A stretch of DNA of 64,000 nucleotides from Fusobacterium mortiferum ATCC 9817 (GCF_000158195.2 NZ_GL987993.1:1-64000), one strand, 5' to 3'; counted from the first letter of the stretch, positions 8,992 through 17,775 are shown. The notes: generated from the sequence alone by a model not told the origin. Numbers and translations are program-made.

Positions 8992-9690
8992 TTGAAATTT
9001 ATATTTAGATTAGTATTTATATTTTTATTCAGTTGGTTGTTATATTTAATCCCTAGTAAATTTTTAACTTTAGATTTTTTTAAAGTAAAAGAGATAAAAA
9101 TAGAAGGTAGTCCAAAAATGTTGTCAAGAGAATTGACAGAAATGATAAAAATAATTTATAATAGTAACATATGGGATATTGATTTAAAAGGATTAGAAGA
9201 ATATCTAGAGAAAGATATGAGAATAGAGAGAGCTAAAATAAAAATTTTAGGTCTAGGGAAAATAGAGATAGATATAAAAGAGAGAGAGTTAGCATACTAT
9301 CTTCAAACTAAAAATAGGATATACTTAATTGATACCAATGGGAAAAAGTTTGGATATTTAAAAGAGAGGTTAGAAAAGGATACTTATTTTATAGTGATAA
9401 AAGATGAAAGTGAATTAGAAAAACTTTTGCAATTAGGTAAAAGATTAGATGATAGTTTACTAAAGATATTAATATCTCAACTTTATATGAAGGATGAAAA
9501 TTGTATCGAAATTATTCTATTAGATGGAACTATTATAAAGACAAACTTAGATGTGGAAGATGAAAAATATAAGGTTTTAGAAACTTTGTATAATGAACTT
9601 GCTAAAACCAAAAAAATTGAATATATAGATATAAGATTTAATGATTTTATAGTTAAGAGTTTGGAGGAGAAAAAAAGTGGTGATAAATAG
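8992..9690 (+). CDS. ftsQ: cell division protein FtsQ/DivIB-like
   Basis: Bitopic membrane protein of 232 residues: one N-terminal membrane segment (about residues 4-21), then a POTRA-like domain starting at FFKVKEIKIEG and a FtsQ-type beta domain. It is weakly conserved, as is usual, so the call rests on topology, the POTRA opening and position between ddl and ftsA. The start is a TTG with GGAG 7 nt upstream. Its end overlaps ftsA by 14 nt. In the divisome FtsQ links FtsA/FtsZ to the septal synthases through FtsB and FtsL, which are not in this window. Confidence 0.85.
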   Translation: MKFIFRLVFIFLFSWLLYLIPSKFLTLDFFKVKEIKIEGSPKMLSRELTEMIKIIYNSNIWDIDLKGLEEYLEKDMRIERAKIKILGLGKIEIDIKERELAYYLQTKNRIYLIDTNGKKFGYLKERLEKDTYFIVIKDESELEKLLQLGKRLDDSLLKILISQLYMKDENCIEIILLDGTIIKTNLDVEDEKYKVLETLYNELAKTKKIEYIDIRFNDFIVKSLEEKKSGDK

Positions 9691-11008
9691 AGATAAGGTA
9701 GTAAAAACTGTAATAGATATAGGTAATGGAAAAATAAAAGCCATCACTGGAGAATTATCTTCCAATGGAGAGGTACTAAAAGTACTAAGATATATAGAGG
9801 GTCCAAGTTCTGGAATGATAAAAAATGAAATAAGAGATGGAGAAGCCTTATCTAAGTCTGTAAATGATGTTATAGAAAGATTGAGAGAGGATACAGAGCA
9901 AGAGATAGAATCTATAACAATTGGAATAAGTGGAGAGAGTATAAAATCAAGAACTGTAAATATGGAATATAATTTTTCAGAAGAGGAAGTAACAGAAGAA
10001 CATATAAAGGCTCTGTTATTAGAAGCAGAGAAGAAAGTTTTGATTCCAGAAGAACAGATAATAAAAACTGAAATATATAATATGAGAGTAGACAATTCTG
10101 GAATTGTAAAAAATCCACTAGGGATATTAGGAAGCAAATTACAGGGAGATGTCCATTTAATATATACAGATAAGAAAAGAGTTGCAAAATTAGTTGAAAC
10201 TATTAATAGAATATCAGTAGATGTAGAGAATATAGTATTAAATGCCTATGCATCAGCTAAAGCTACACTAGGTGAAGAGGATAAAAGAATGGGAGTAGCC
10301 CTTGCAGATATAGGAGAGGGAAGTACAGATATCATTCTTTATAAAAATGACAAATTAATATATACTAAGACTATTCCTTTAGGAGGAATGCATTTTAAAA
10401 GTGACTTAGTGTATATATTAAAACTTGCAGATGAAAATGATGCTATTGAAATTTTAAATAAATATAGAGAAAAGGATATCTCTCTAGATGGATATATCTA
10501 TTATAGTGAGGGAAAACATATAGCAGCTCTTGAATTAGAAGATTTCATAAATGCAAGAGTTGAAGAGATAATAGATTATATAAATGATACAATAGAAAAA
10601 TCTGGATTTAATGGATATCTAGGTAAAGGTTTGGTTTTAACAGGGGGAGTTATCTCTGATAAAATAATAAATACAGAAAAACTACTAGAAAAAATTAATA
10701 AGAAAACTGGATATGTAGCTAGAAAAGTGTTACCAAGTGAATTTAGTGGTTTGGAAAATGTTACAACAAGTATGGCGACAGCTATTGGAATCTTTTATGA
10801 GGTAATGGAAGAAGAGGACAGAAAAATAAGAACAGGTAGTTATACTCATCAAGAGATACAAGTAAAAAATGAGAAAGTTGTACAACCAGTAAGTACAGAA
10901 GAAGAGTTATCTAAGATATTAGAGGAAGAATTAGTAGAGCAAGAGAAAGAGAAAAAAGAAGGTGGAGTTGTGAAAGCTATAAAAAATTGGTTTTCAAACT
11001 TCATTTAA
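9677..11008 (+). CDS. ftsA: cell division protein FtsA
   Basis: Actin-fold ATPase that tethers FtsZ to the membrane; 443 residues. TVIDIGNGKIKAITGE is the phosphate-1 motif. ALADIGEGSTDIILY is phosphate-2, and VLTGGVIS lies in the adenosine region. The C-terminal GGVVKAIKNWFSNFI is an amphipathic membrane-targeting helix, joined by an acidic linker. The GTG at 9677 has GGAGGAG 7 nt upstream and lies inside the end of ftsQ; a second GTG follows it directly. Confidence 0.94.
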   Translation: MVINRDKVVKTVIDIGNGKIKAITGELSSNGEVLKVLRYIEGPSSGMIKNEIRDGEALSKSVNDVIERLREDTEQEIESITIGISGESIKSRTVNMEYNFSEEEVTEEHIKALLLEAEKKVLIPEEQIIKTEIYNMRVDNSGIVKNPLGILGSKLQGDVHLIYTDKKRVAKLVETINRISVDVENIVLNAYASAKATLGEEDKRMGVALADIGEGSTDIILYKNDKLIYTKTIPLGGMHFKSDLVYILKLADENDAIEILNKYREKDISLDGYIYYSEGKHIAALELEDFINARVEEIIDYINDTIEKSGFNGYLGKGLVLTGGVISDKIINTEKLLEKINKKTGYVARKVLPSEFSGLENVTTSMATAIGIFYEVMEEEDRKIRTGSYTHQEIQVKNEKVVQPVSTEEELSKILEEELVEQEKEKKEGGVVKAIKNWFSNFI

Positions 11009-11028
11009 GAAAAGGGAGGGACAAAACT

Positions 11029-12096
11029 ATGTTACTAGACCAAGATTTAGTTAAAATAAAAGTACTAGGGGCAGGTGGAGCAGGTGGAAATGCTATAAAT
11101 GATATGATATCTTCAGGAGTAGGAGGAGTAGAGTATATAGCTGCCAACACAGATGCTCAAGATTTAGGGAAATCATTAGCAGATATTAGAATCCAATTGG
11201 GAGAGAAATTAACAAGAGGACTTGGAGCAGGAGCTGATCCTGAGATAGGAAGACAAGCTGCTGAAGAGGATGTAGAAAAAATAAAAAATCTTTTAGAAGA
11301 GACAGATATGCTATTTATTACTGCAGGAATGGGTGGAGGAACTGGAACAGGTTCAGCACCAGTAATTGCAAGAGTAGCTAAAGAGTTAGGAGTTTTAACT
11401 GTAGCTGTTGTAACTAGACCGTTCTCATTTGAAGGAAGAAAGAGAAAAAATAATGCTGATGTAGGAATAGAAAATCTAAAGAAAGCAGTAGATGCTTTAG
11501 TAATCATTCCTAATGATAAGTTATTTGAATTACCAGATAAAACAATAACATTACAAAATGCCTTTAAAGAAGCAAACAATATCTTAAAGATAGGTATTAG
11601 AGGTGTAGCTGACCTTATGATAGGAAATGGACTTATCAACCTAGACTTTGCTGATATTAAAGCAACAATGTTAAACTCAGGTATAGCAGTATTAGGATTT
11701 GGAGAGGGAGAAGGAGAAAACAGAGCTATAAAAGCTACTGAAAAAGCATTATTATCTCCATTACTAGAAAAATCTATTCTTGGTGCTAGTAAAATACTTA
11801 TTAATATTACAGGAGCACCAGATATAACATTGATGGAAGCACAAACTATCTCTGATATGGTAAGAGATGCTGCTGGTAAGACAGCTGATGACGTAATGTT
11901 TGGACTTGTTATTGAGCCAGATTTTGGAGATAGAGTTCAAGTTACAATAATAGCTAATAATTTTGCTAATGAAGAGGAAAAGAATGAACCTTTTATAAGT
12001 GTGGACACAGCGAAAAGTGAGAAAGCAGCAACTGAAACAAAAGAGGAAACAGAGAAGCCTAATTTAGATTTACCACCTTGGGTAAGAAAAAGATAA
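11029..12096 (+). CDS. ftsZ: cell division GTPase FtsZ
   Basis: Tubulin-like GTPase that forms the division ring; 355 residues from the ATG at 11029, preceded by GGGAGG. An upstream in-frame start at 10987 lies within ftsA and lacks a ribosome site. The G-box GGGTGTGSAP is at residues 102-111. NLDFADI is the T7 synergy loop. The tail ends in LDLPPWVRKR, the conserved C-terminal peptide that binds FtsA. It closes the division cluster; the next promoter begins 8 nt downstream. Confidence 0.97.
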   Translation: MLLDQDLVKIKVLGAGGAGGNAINDMISSGVGGVEYIAANTDAQDLGKSLADIRIQLGEKLTRGLGAGADPEIGRQAAEEDVEKIKNLLEETDMLFITAGMGGGTGTGSAPVIARVAKELGVLTVAVVTRPFSFEGRKRKNNADVGIENLKKAVDALVIIPNDKLFELPDKTITLQNAFKEANNILKIGIRGVADLMIGNGLINLDFADIKATMLNSGIAVLGFGEGEGENRAIKATEKALLSPLLEKSILGASKILINITGAPDITLMEAQTISDMVRDAAGKTADDVMFGLVIEPDFGDRVQVTIIANNFANEEEKNEPFISVDTAKSEKAATETKEETEKPNLDLPPWVRKR

Positions 12097-12103
12097 AAAA
12101 TAC

Positions 12104-12132
12104 TTGAAAATATTATAAAAGTTTGATATAAT
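12104..12132 (+). promoter_or_regulatory. promoter for rpsF-rpsR
   Basis: TTGAAA and a perfect TATAAT are separated by exactly 17 bp. The predicted start near 12139 gives a leader of about 58 nt before rpsF. Confidence 0.75.
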
Positions 12133-12145
12133 ATTAAACGACCCT

Positions 12146-12170
12146 GCTCAAAAACGTTTGTGTTTTGGGC
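12146..12170 (+). promoter_or_regulatory. rpsF leader hairpin
   Basis: GCTCAAAA pairs with TTTTGGGC (8 bp with one G-U), with a further C-G pair inside. The hairpin occupies most of the short 5' leader just before the GGGAGGAGG ribosome site. Leaders of rpsF in many bacteria bind the S6:S18 complex for feedback control. I cannot see the usual bulged CCG of that motif, so the link is only a suggestion. Confidence 0.45.
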
Positions 12171-12196
12171 TAATACCATAGGGAGGAGGTTAAAAG

Positions 12197-12481
12197 ATGA
12201 AAAAATACGAAATTATGTTCATTATCAACCCAACTATACTTGAAGAAGGTAGAGATGCTGTTATTGAGAAAGTAACTGGAGTTTTAACTGCTGCAGGAGC
12301 TAACATTCAAAAGAGCGAAAAATGGGGAGAAAGAAAATTAGCTTATCCTATCGATAAGAAAAAAACTGGTTTCTATGTATTAACTACTTTTGAAATTGAT
12401 GGAACTGTATTATCAGACGTTGAGTTAAAATTAAACATCATTGAAGAAGTATTAAGATACATCATAGTTAAGCAAGACTAA
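12197..12481 (+). CDS. rpsF: 30S ribosomal protein S6
   Basis: S6 of 94 residues, opening with MKKYEIMFIINPT and containing the ERKLAYPIDKKKTGFY strand typical of the family. It binds 16S rRNA together with S18, whose gene follows 38 nt downstream. A very strong GGGAGGAGG site precedes it. The usual ssb gene between rpsF and rpsR is absent. Confidence 0.97.
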   Translation: MKKYEIMFIINPTILEEGRDAVIEKVTGVLTAAGANIQKSEKWGERKLAYPIDKKKTGFYVLTTFEIDGTVLSDVELKLNIIEEVLRYIIVKQD

Positions 12482-12519
12482 TAATCAGTTAATGGAAAAT
12501 CAATAGGGAGGTTAAAAAA

Positions 12520-12738
12520 ATGGCAGAATTCAGAAGAAGAAGAGCTAAATTAAGAGTTAAAGCTGAAGAAATTGATTATAAAAACGTAGACCTTTTAAAA
12601 AGATTCGTATCTGATAAAGGAAAAATCAATCCTTCAAGAGTAACAGGAGCTAACGCTAAGTTACAAAGAAAAATAGCTAAAGCTATAAAAAGAGCTAGAA
12701 ATATCGCTTTAATTCCTTATACAAGAATTGAAAAGTAA
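12520..12738 (+). CDS. rpsR: 30S ribosomal protein S18
   Basis: S18 of 72 residues; [20 protein letters not shown] and the basic ending [12 protein letters not shown] are diagnostic. It forms a dimer with S6 on the 30S platform. Co-transcribed with rpsF, preceded by GGGAGG. No cysteine zinc motif is present. Two terminators follow in tandem. Confidence 0.97.
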   Translation: MAEFRRRRAKLRVKAEEIDYKNVDLLKRFVSDKGKINPSRVTGANAKLQRKIAKAIKRARNIALIPYTRIEK

Positions 12739-12750
12739 TTTTAGTTAATT

Positions 12751-12779
12751 AGACTGAGAGAAAATCTCAGTCTTTTTTC
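12751..12779 (+). terminator. terminator after rpsR
   Basis: A stem of at least 8 bp (GACTGAGA / TCTCAGTC) with a GAAAA loop, followed by TTTTTT, forms a classic intrinsic terminator. Confidence 0.9.
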
Positions 12780-12794
12780 TTTTATAAACACCTA

Positions 12795-12836
12795 GAGTTT
12801 TAGAATCTATATGTTTAGATTTTAAGACTCTTTTTT
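12795..12836 (+). terminator. second tandem terminator after rpsR
   Basis: A 14-bp stem with two G-U pairs (arms at 12795-12808 and 12817-12830), an 8-nt loop and TTTTTT. It lies 16 nt beyond the first terminator and further separates rpsR from ccdA. Confidence 0.8.
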
Positions 12837-12887
12837 ATTTATGTTTAAATTAAAAATGTATTTATTTTAAATTAAAAATATTTACAG

Positions 12888-12916
12888 TTGAAAAAAGCTT
12901 CAAAATATGATAATAT
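12888..12916 (+). promoter_or_regulatory. possible promoter for ccdA-msrAB
   Basis: TTGAAA with 17 bp to TAATAT. The second box is imperfect and several overlapping AT-rich alternatives exist here. Confidence 0.4.
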
Positions 12917-12964
12917 TATACCAAAATAATGGAGTTAAAATTTATAGAAAATAAGGAGTGTGAT

Positions 12965-13615
12965 ATGGGTCAAGATAAAATTTTATATAGTTATGCATAT
13001 TTAGCAGGAATACTGTCTTTTTTCTCCCCTTGTATCTTTCCAATAATACCTGTTTATTTTGGTATTTTAAGTACTGGGAAAAGAAGTTCTATACTAAAGA
13101 CACTATTCTTTATTATGGGATTGTCAGTGGCTTTTGTATTACTAGGATTTGGTTTTGGAATAATAGGTAATTTTTTAACTAGTGATATTTTTAGAATTTT
13201 TAGTGGAATTATGATAATAATCTTTGGAATGGTTCAAACTGGAATTTTAAAAATTAAGCTTTTGGAAAAAACTAAATTACTTCAAATAGAAACTGAGGGA
13301 AGTGGTATTATATCTAGTTTTCTATTAGGATTTGGATTTAGTCTAGGGTGGACACCATGTATAGGACCTATTTTAGCCTCTATTCTTCTTATATCAAGTA
13401 ATGGAGATAATTCTCTATATGGTGCAGTTTTAATGTTTGTTTATGTATTAGGTTTGGCAACTCCATTTTTAATTTTTTCTTTTTCATCTCAATACTTTTT
13501 TAAAAAACTGTCTTTTTTAAAAAAATATTTAGAAAGAATAAAAAAGATAGGTGGAGTATTAATAATAATAATGGGAATTTTATTACTTTTAAACCAATTA
13601 AATATATTTTTGTAG
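12965..13615 (+). CDS. ccdA: CcdA-type thiol-disulfide transporter
   Basis: Membrane protein of 216 residues with about six hydrophobic segments, matching the CcdA/DsbD-beta family that passes electrons across the inner membrane. The two conserved cysteines are visible in FFSPCIFPIIP (Cys23) and GWTPCIGPIL (Cys132). I start at the ATG at 12965, just after AAGGAG; the in-frame ATG at 12929 would add 12 polar residues without a ribosome site. The next gene, four bases on, encodes a secreted thioredoxin-MsrA-MsrB fusion, so the likely job is to keep that enzyme reduced. Confidence 0.9.
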   Translation: MGQDKILYSYAYLAGILSFFSPCIFPIIPVYFGILSTGKRSSILKTLFFIMGLSVAFVLLGFGFGIIGNFLTSDIFRIFSGIMIIIFGMVQTGILKIKLLEKTKLLQIETEGSGIISSFLLGFGFSLGWTPCIGPILASILLISSNGDNSLYGAVLMFVYVLGLATPFLIFSFSSQYFFKKLSFLKKYLERIKKIGGVLIIIMGILLLLNQLNIFL

Positions 13616-13627
13616 GGGGTGATAGAT

Positions 13628-15118
13628 ATGAAAAAATTTTATAAAATATTTTTAACTTTTCTTTTTTTAATAGGAGGAACTATGGTATTTGCAAATAGAA
13701 GAGGAATAGAGAATTTTGAGTTAAAAACATTAGATGGAAAAGAGTATACTTTACCAAAAGGTAAGAAGGTTTATTTAAAAGCTTGGGCTTCATGGTGTCC
13801 AATATGTTTGTCTAGTTTAGAGGAATTAGATAGTTTTACAAAAGAAGAGGACAGAATAGAGATAGTAACAGTAGTTTTCCCAGGAAAAAGTGGAGAGATG
13901 AGTAAGGAAGAGTTTAAAAAGTGGTATTCATCTTTAGGATATAAAAATATAAAGGTACTTGTAGATGAGAAGGGAGAGCTGTTAAAAAAAGCAAGAATAA
14001 GAGCTTTTCCAACTTCTATCTTTATAGATGAAACTGGAGAGATAAAAGGAGTTGTTCCAGGACAACTACCTAAGGAGCAAATTTTAAAAATAATGGGAGT
14101 AGACTCTCAAAAGAAAGAGGAAGTTGTAAAAAAAGAGGATAATGTACCAGTAACTTCAAAGAATGAGGGACAAAAAATTGAAGAGATATATTTAGCAGGA
14201 GGATGCTTCTGGGGAGTAGAGGCATATATGGAGAGAATCTATGGGGTTGTAGATGCTGTTTCAGGATATGCTAATGGTAAGACAGAAAATCCAAGATATG
14301 AGGATGTAGTATATAGAGATACAGGACATGCTGAAACTGTAAAAGTAACTTACGACAGTAACAAAATATCTTTAAGTACTCTACTGGAGTATTATTTTAG
14401 AATAGTAGACCCTACAAGCCTTAATAAGCAGGGAAATGATAGAGGAACACAATATAGAACAGGTATATATTATATAAAAGCTGAAGATGAAAAAGTAGTA
14501 ACTCAAGCATTAGAAAATTTACAAAAGAAATATGATAAAAAAGTAGTTATAGAAAATAAACCTTTAGAAAACTTTTACTTAGCTGAAGAGTATCATCAAG
14601 ATTATTTAAAGAAAAATCCCAATGGATATTGTCATATAGATTTAAATAAGGCTAATGACATAATAGTAGATGCAAGTAAGTATAAGAAACTTTCAGATAA
14701 AGAGTTAAGAGAAAAATTAAGTGAGAAGGAGTATAGAATAACTCAGTTAAATGATACTGAAAGAGCATTTGACAATGAGTATTGGAACTTTTTTGAGCCT
14801 GGAATATATGTGGATATAACAACTGGGGAACCTCTTTTCTCATCTAAAGATAAGTATAACTCTATGTGTGGTTGGCCTAGTTTTACTAAACCAATAAGTG
14901 AAGATGTAGTAACTTATCATACAGATAGAAGTTTTAATATGGTTAGAACAGAGGTTAGAAGTAGAGTAGGAGATGCCCACTTAGGACATGTATTTGAAGA
15001 TGGACCAAAGGATAAAGGTGGGTTAAGATATTGTATAAATAGTGGAGCACTAAATTTTATCCCGGTAGATGAGATGGAAAAAGAAGGATATGGATATCTT
15101 CTAAAATTAGTAAAATAA
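13628..15118 (+). CDS. msrAB: thioredoxin-MsrA-MsrB fusion, exported methionine sulfoxide reductase
   Basis: A 496-residue protein of three parts. Residues 1-22 form a signal peptide, pointing to the periplasm. Residues about 25-155 are a TlpA-like thioredoxin domain with CPIC at 57-60. MsrA follows from about 186, with GGCFWG and catalytic Cys193. MsrB occupies the C-terminal part, with CGWPSF and the catalytic CINSGAL cysteine near 469. It repairs both S- and R-methionine sulfoxide. The domain order matches Neisseria PilB and the fused MsrAB described in fusobacteria. CcdA just upstream is the probable electron donor. GGGGGTG supports the ATG at 13628 over the GTG at 13619. Confidence 0.93.
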   Translation: MKKFYKIFLTFLFLIGGTMVFANRRGIENFELKTLDGKEYTLPKGKKVYLKAWASWCPICLSSLEELDSFTKEEDRIEIVTVVFPGKSGEMSKEEFKKWYSSLGYKNIKVLVDEKGELLKKARIRAFPTSIFIDETGEIKGVVPGQLPKEQILKIMGVDSQKKEEVVKKEDNVPVTSKNEGQKIEEIYLAGGCFWGVEAYMERIYGVVDAVSGYANGKTENPRYEDVVYRDTGHAETVKVTYDSNKISLSTLLEYYFRIVDPTSLNKQGNDRGTQYRTGIYYIKAEDEKVVTQALENLQKKYDKKVVIENKPLENFYLAEEYHQDYLKKNPNGYCHIDLNKANDIIVDASKYKKLSDKELREKLSEKEYRITQLNDTERAFDNEYWNFFEPGIYVDITTGEPLFSSKDKYNSMCGWPSFTKPISEDVVTYHTDRSFNMVRTEVRSRVGDAHLGHVFEDGPKDKGGLRYCINSGALNFIPVDEMEKEGYGYLLKLVK

Positions 15119-15159
15119 AAATTATAAAATTTTATTTATAAAAATTTTTTAAAAATAAA

Positions 15160-15188
15160 TTGACGCATTTTTAAAAAAGTGATATAAT
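15160..15188 (+). promoter_or_regulatory. promoter for the barrel protein gene
   Basis: TTGACG and a perfect TATAAT with exactly 17 bp between them. The start near 15195 leaves a leader of about 70 nt with two purine-rich Shine-Dalgarno-like segments; AGGAGG at 15249-15254 is the one that serves the ATG at 15266. Confidence 0.8.
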
Positions 15189-15265
15189 ACTCTATGATAA
15201 CTAATAAAGTCTATATATTTGATAAAAGGGGAGGATATTATCAAAAATAGGAGGATTTTTAGTTT

Positions 15266-15909
15266 ATGAAAAAGTATTATTAGGATTAGCAGTAGTGTCA
15301 TCAATAGCAATGGCAGAAGAGGGAATAAACCTTTATTTAAAAACAGGGATAGATATCTCTGGAAAATTTAAAAATGATAGTATACATGGTGAAGTTTCTA
15401 ATAGAGCAGCAGATGGAGATGGAGGATTTGAATTTGCTATTGAAGGAACAAGAGAAGTTTATCCAAATTTAGAGTTAGGATTAGGAATAGCATTACAGGA
15501 TCATGGGAAACCAGATAAAGTTAGTTTAAGTTATAACCAAGAGTTTCAAACAATAAAAAATACAGGGTATAAGTCTGTACCATTGTATGCAGTAGCTAAG
15601 TATAATATACCACTTGAAACTAGTGTAAAACCATATTTAAAGGCTGATTTAGGTTATTCTTATAACTTTGGTGAAAGTGATATTACAATAATGGGAAAAA
15701 ATAATGAGAGAGTTGGAACTTCTTTAGATAATACAGGATTATACTATGGATTAGGTGCTGGAATAGAGTATAATAATTTTTTATTTGAAGTTATGCATAA
15801 GGTAAATAAAGCAGATATAAACTACTCGTTTAATGATGGGGAAAAATTAAAGAAAAGTTATGACTATTCAAGAACAACTTTATCAATAGGATATAAATTT
15901 AATTTTTAA
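15266..15909 (+). CDS. outer-membrane beta-barrel protein with frameshifted start
   Basis: The body reads as an outer-membrane barrel of about 200 residues: alternating hydrophobic strands, a repeated G-L-G-A-G pattern near the end, and a C-terminal SIGYKFNF ending in Phe. The natural start is the ATG at 15266, which has AGGAGG upstream. The run of five A after that ATG is one base short. With six A the frame would open a normal signal peptide (MKKVLLGLAVVSSIAMA) and continue to 15909. As written, the ATG frame stops after five codons, and the open frame has no good start before the GTG at 15295. This is either a sequencing error, slippage-based phase variation, or a fresh mutation. Function beyond a barrel is unknown. 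Confidence 0.65.
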
Positions 15910-15912
15910 TAT

Positions 15913-15936
15913 AAGAGGCTTTAATGCCTCTTTTTT
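15913..15936 (+). terminator. terminator after the barrel gene
   Basis: AAGAGGC pairs with GCCTCTT around a 6-nt loop and a T-run follows. It lies just before the ribosome site of the lipoprotein gene, so partial read-through could feed that gene. Confidence 0.75.
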
Positions 15937-15956
15937 AACTAAAGAGGTGGTTTCAA

Positions 15957-16292
15957 ATGAAAAAGATGTTAGGAATTTTGACTTTAGGAGTAATATTATT
16001 AGGATGTAGTAATCAAAAAGTCAAAGAGTATCAAGGGGTATATACCTATGGACACGAGGTAAGAATATTTCAAGATAGCAAGAGTAATCAAGAGTATTGG
16101 TTATATAGTGATGATGATACAGTTGAAAGTCTAAATGTAAAATTGAGAGAAGAGATTGAAACAAAGGGAACTTCTTATCCTGAAGTAAAATTAATAATAA
16201 AGGGAATAGATGAAGGAAAGGTAACAAATGGATTGGCTGAACCTAATGATAGAAAGATGAAAGTTATTGAGTATAGGATAATAGATAAGTAA
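15957..16292 (+). CDS. small predicted lipoprotein
   Basis: A 111-residue protein with a lipoprotein signal: MKKMLGILTLGVILLGCS, where LLGC is a clear lipobox and Cys17 would be lipidated. The mature part is polar and acidic; I recognise no family. AAAGAGGTGG 6 nt before the ATG is a strong ribosome site. No promoter of its own is obvious, so it may depend on read-through past the weak terminator from the barrel gene. Confidence 0.8.
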   Translation: MKKMLGILTLGVILLGCSNQKVKEYQGVYTYGHEVRIFQDSKSNQEYWLYSDDDTVESLNVKLREEIETKGTSYPEVKLIIKGIDEGKVTNGLAEPNDRKMKVIEYRIIDK

Positions 16293-16299
16293 AATAATG

Positions 16300-16341
16300 A
16301 AGGGGACTGATATAAATTGCTATAATAGTCCCCTTCTCTAT
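16300..16341. terminator. terminator between the lipoprotein gene and the MATE gene
   Basis: A perfect 10-bp stem (GAAGGGGACT / AGTCCCCTTC) lies between the convergent lipoprotein and MATE genes. T-rich flanks occur on both sides, so it may work in both directions. Confidence 0.65.
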
Positions 16342-16354
16342 TTTAATAAGAAAA

Positions 16355-17691
16355 TTATATATTTTTTTGTTTAAAATTTCGTAAAAGTTTTTTTAATAAA
16401 AGCATTGATATAATTCCTGTCAGCATTGAAGTAATAGATGAGTTCAACCAAAGACCTGTAAGCTTTAAATTCCATAAAATAGGAATAGAGATTATTGGAA
16501 AAATAAAGCTTACACACAGTGAAATAATAGTTGCAAAGCTAAATTTTCCAATGGCTGACATAAAACTTTGTATAGCAAAGGAGAACCATCTAGTAAGGTA
16601 TGTTGTGGCATAGATTATAAGGGCGGGTATAGCCATTATAAAGGTTTCATCTTTTTTTACAATAAATAGGGAAGCAATCTCATCAGTAAAGAAAAAAAGA
16701 ATAGAACTTGTAACTATAGAAGCTACAGCACTAGCAATTAAACAATATTTTTCTATCTCTTTAACACGAGAGTAATTTTTAGCTCCCCAGTTATATCCAA
16801 GTGCTGGTTGTAAAGCGTCGCACATACCATAGAGAACAGGTAGGATAAAAGCTTCAATAGACATCAATATCCCATAGACACTAACAGCTGAAACTCCACC
16901 TAGATAGAGTAATAAGTAATTAAATAAAATATTAGTGATACGGCTAGCTACATTATTTAAAAATGTGGGCATTCCATTTATAAATATTGATTTTAAAAGT
17001 TCTAACTCAATTTTAAATTTACAAAATTTTAAGCTACTATCTTTATAAAAAAATTGAGAAAAAGCTATAAGAGTACATATAAAAAATGCTATACAGTTAG
17101 CAAGGGCAGCACCTATTAATTCAAAATTTAAGAAATATAGAAATAAAATCTCAAGAGAGATACATAAAAATGACATTAAAATATTTAAGAACATACTAAA
17201 TTTTATTTTTCCACAAATTCTTAAATAATTATCAACTGCAAAAGTGATAGTAGTAAGTGGAGAAAATAAAGCATATACTCTCAAATATCTTATAGATTGT
17301 CTAGCAAGTTCTCCAGTAGCTCCAAAGAGTGTAAAATAGAGGGAGCAAGGAGAAATAGTAGTATACCTAAGATAGTACTAGATATAAGTATAGTAAAACA
17401 AGAGAGTGAAAAAATTTTAGATGCTTTTTCAAATTTTTTTTCTCCTAATAAAATTGCAATACTTACTGAGGAACCTAATCCTATTAAATCAGCAAAACCA
17501 AAGTTTAAAACAACTATTGGAATAGTGAGATTAAAAGCAGCAAATGCAGTTTCTCCTAGAAGTCTACTGATAATAACTCCATCAAAAAATAGATATATAG
17601 CTGAAGCAAGCATTCCAATAGAACCTGGTATGGCAGCTTTAAAAAATAGTTTTAAAGGTGGTGTTTTTTCAAACAAAGTTATATTTTCCAT
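16355..17691 (-). pseudogene. MATE-family efflux protein, interrupted by a frameshift
   Basis: Two reading frames together spell one MATE multidrug/Na+ exporter of about 445 residues, the normal size. The first (17691 down to about 17334) carries the N-terminal MATE region with SIGMLASAIYLFFDGVIISRL-type sequence and the first helices. The second frame continues with LFGATGELARQ and the rest to 16355, with helices throughout. They join if one base is added near 17331-17336, in the A-rich run. As written, the protein stops after 133 residues. AAGGAG precedes the start. The gene diverges from a MerR-type regulator with a 19-bp-spaced promoter. Substrate unknown. Confidence 0.75.
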
Positions 17692-17708
17692 AAAAACTCC
17701 TTAAATCT

Positions 17709-17737
17709 TTGATTTATTTCCAGAAATAGTATAAACT
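17709..17737 (+). promoter_or_regulatory. promoter for the MerR-family gene
   Basis: TTGATT and TAAACT with 17 bp between them, facing the regulator gene. The predicted start falls within the dyad that serves the divergent MATE promoter, so the regulator probably represses itself. Confidence 0.5.
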
Positions 17738-17758
17738 ATAGAGTAACTCCATAGTCAA
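17728..17758 (-). promoter_or_regulatory. MerR-type promoter and operator of the MATE gene
   Basis: On the minus strand TTGACT and TATACT are separated by 19 bp instead of 17. The spacer holds an inverted repeat (ACTATAGAGT / ACTCCATAGT, one mismatch). An overlong spacer containing a dyad is the hallmark of MerR-family activated promoters, where the regulator twists the DNA. Confidence 0.75.
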
Positions 17759-17775
17759 GAGAAAAGGTGGGATTT

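Noticed and set aside
17297-17704. Plus-strand open frame of 135 codons
   Set aside because: It lies opposite the MATE gene, has no ribosome site or family-like sequence, and the minus strand clearly encodes membrane helices.
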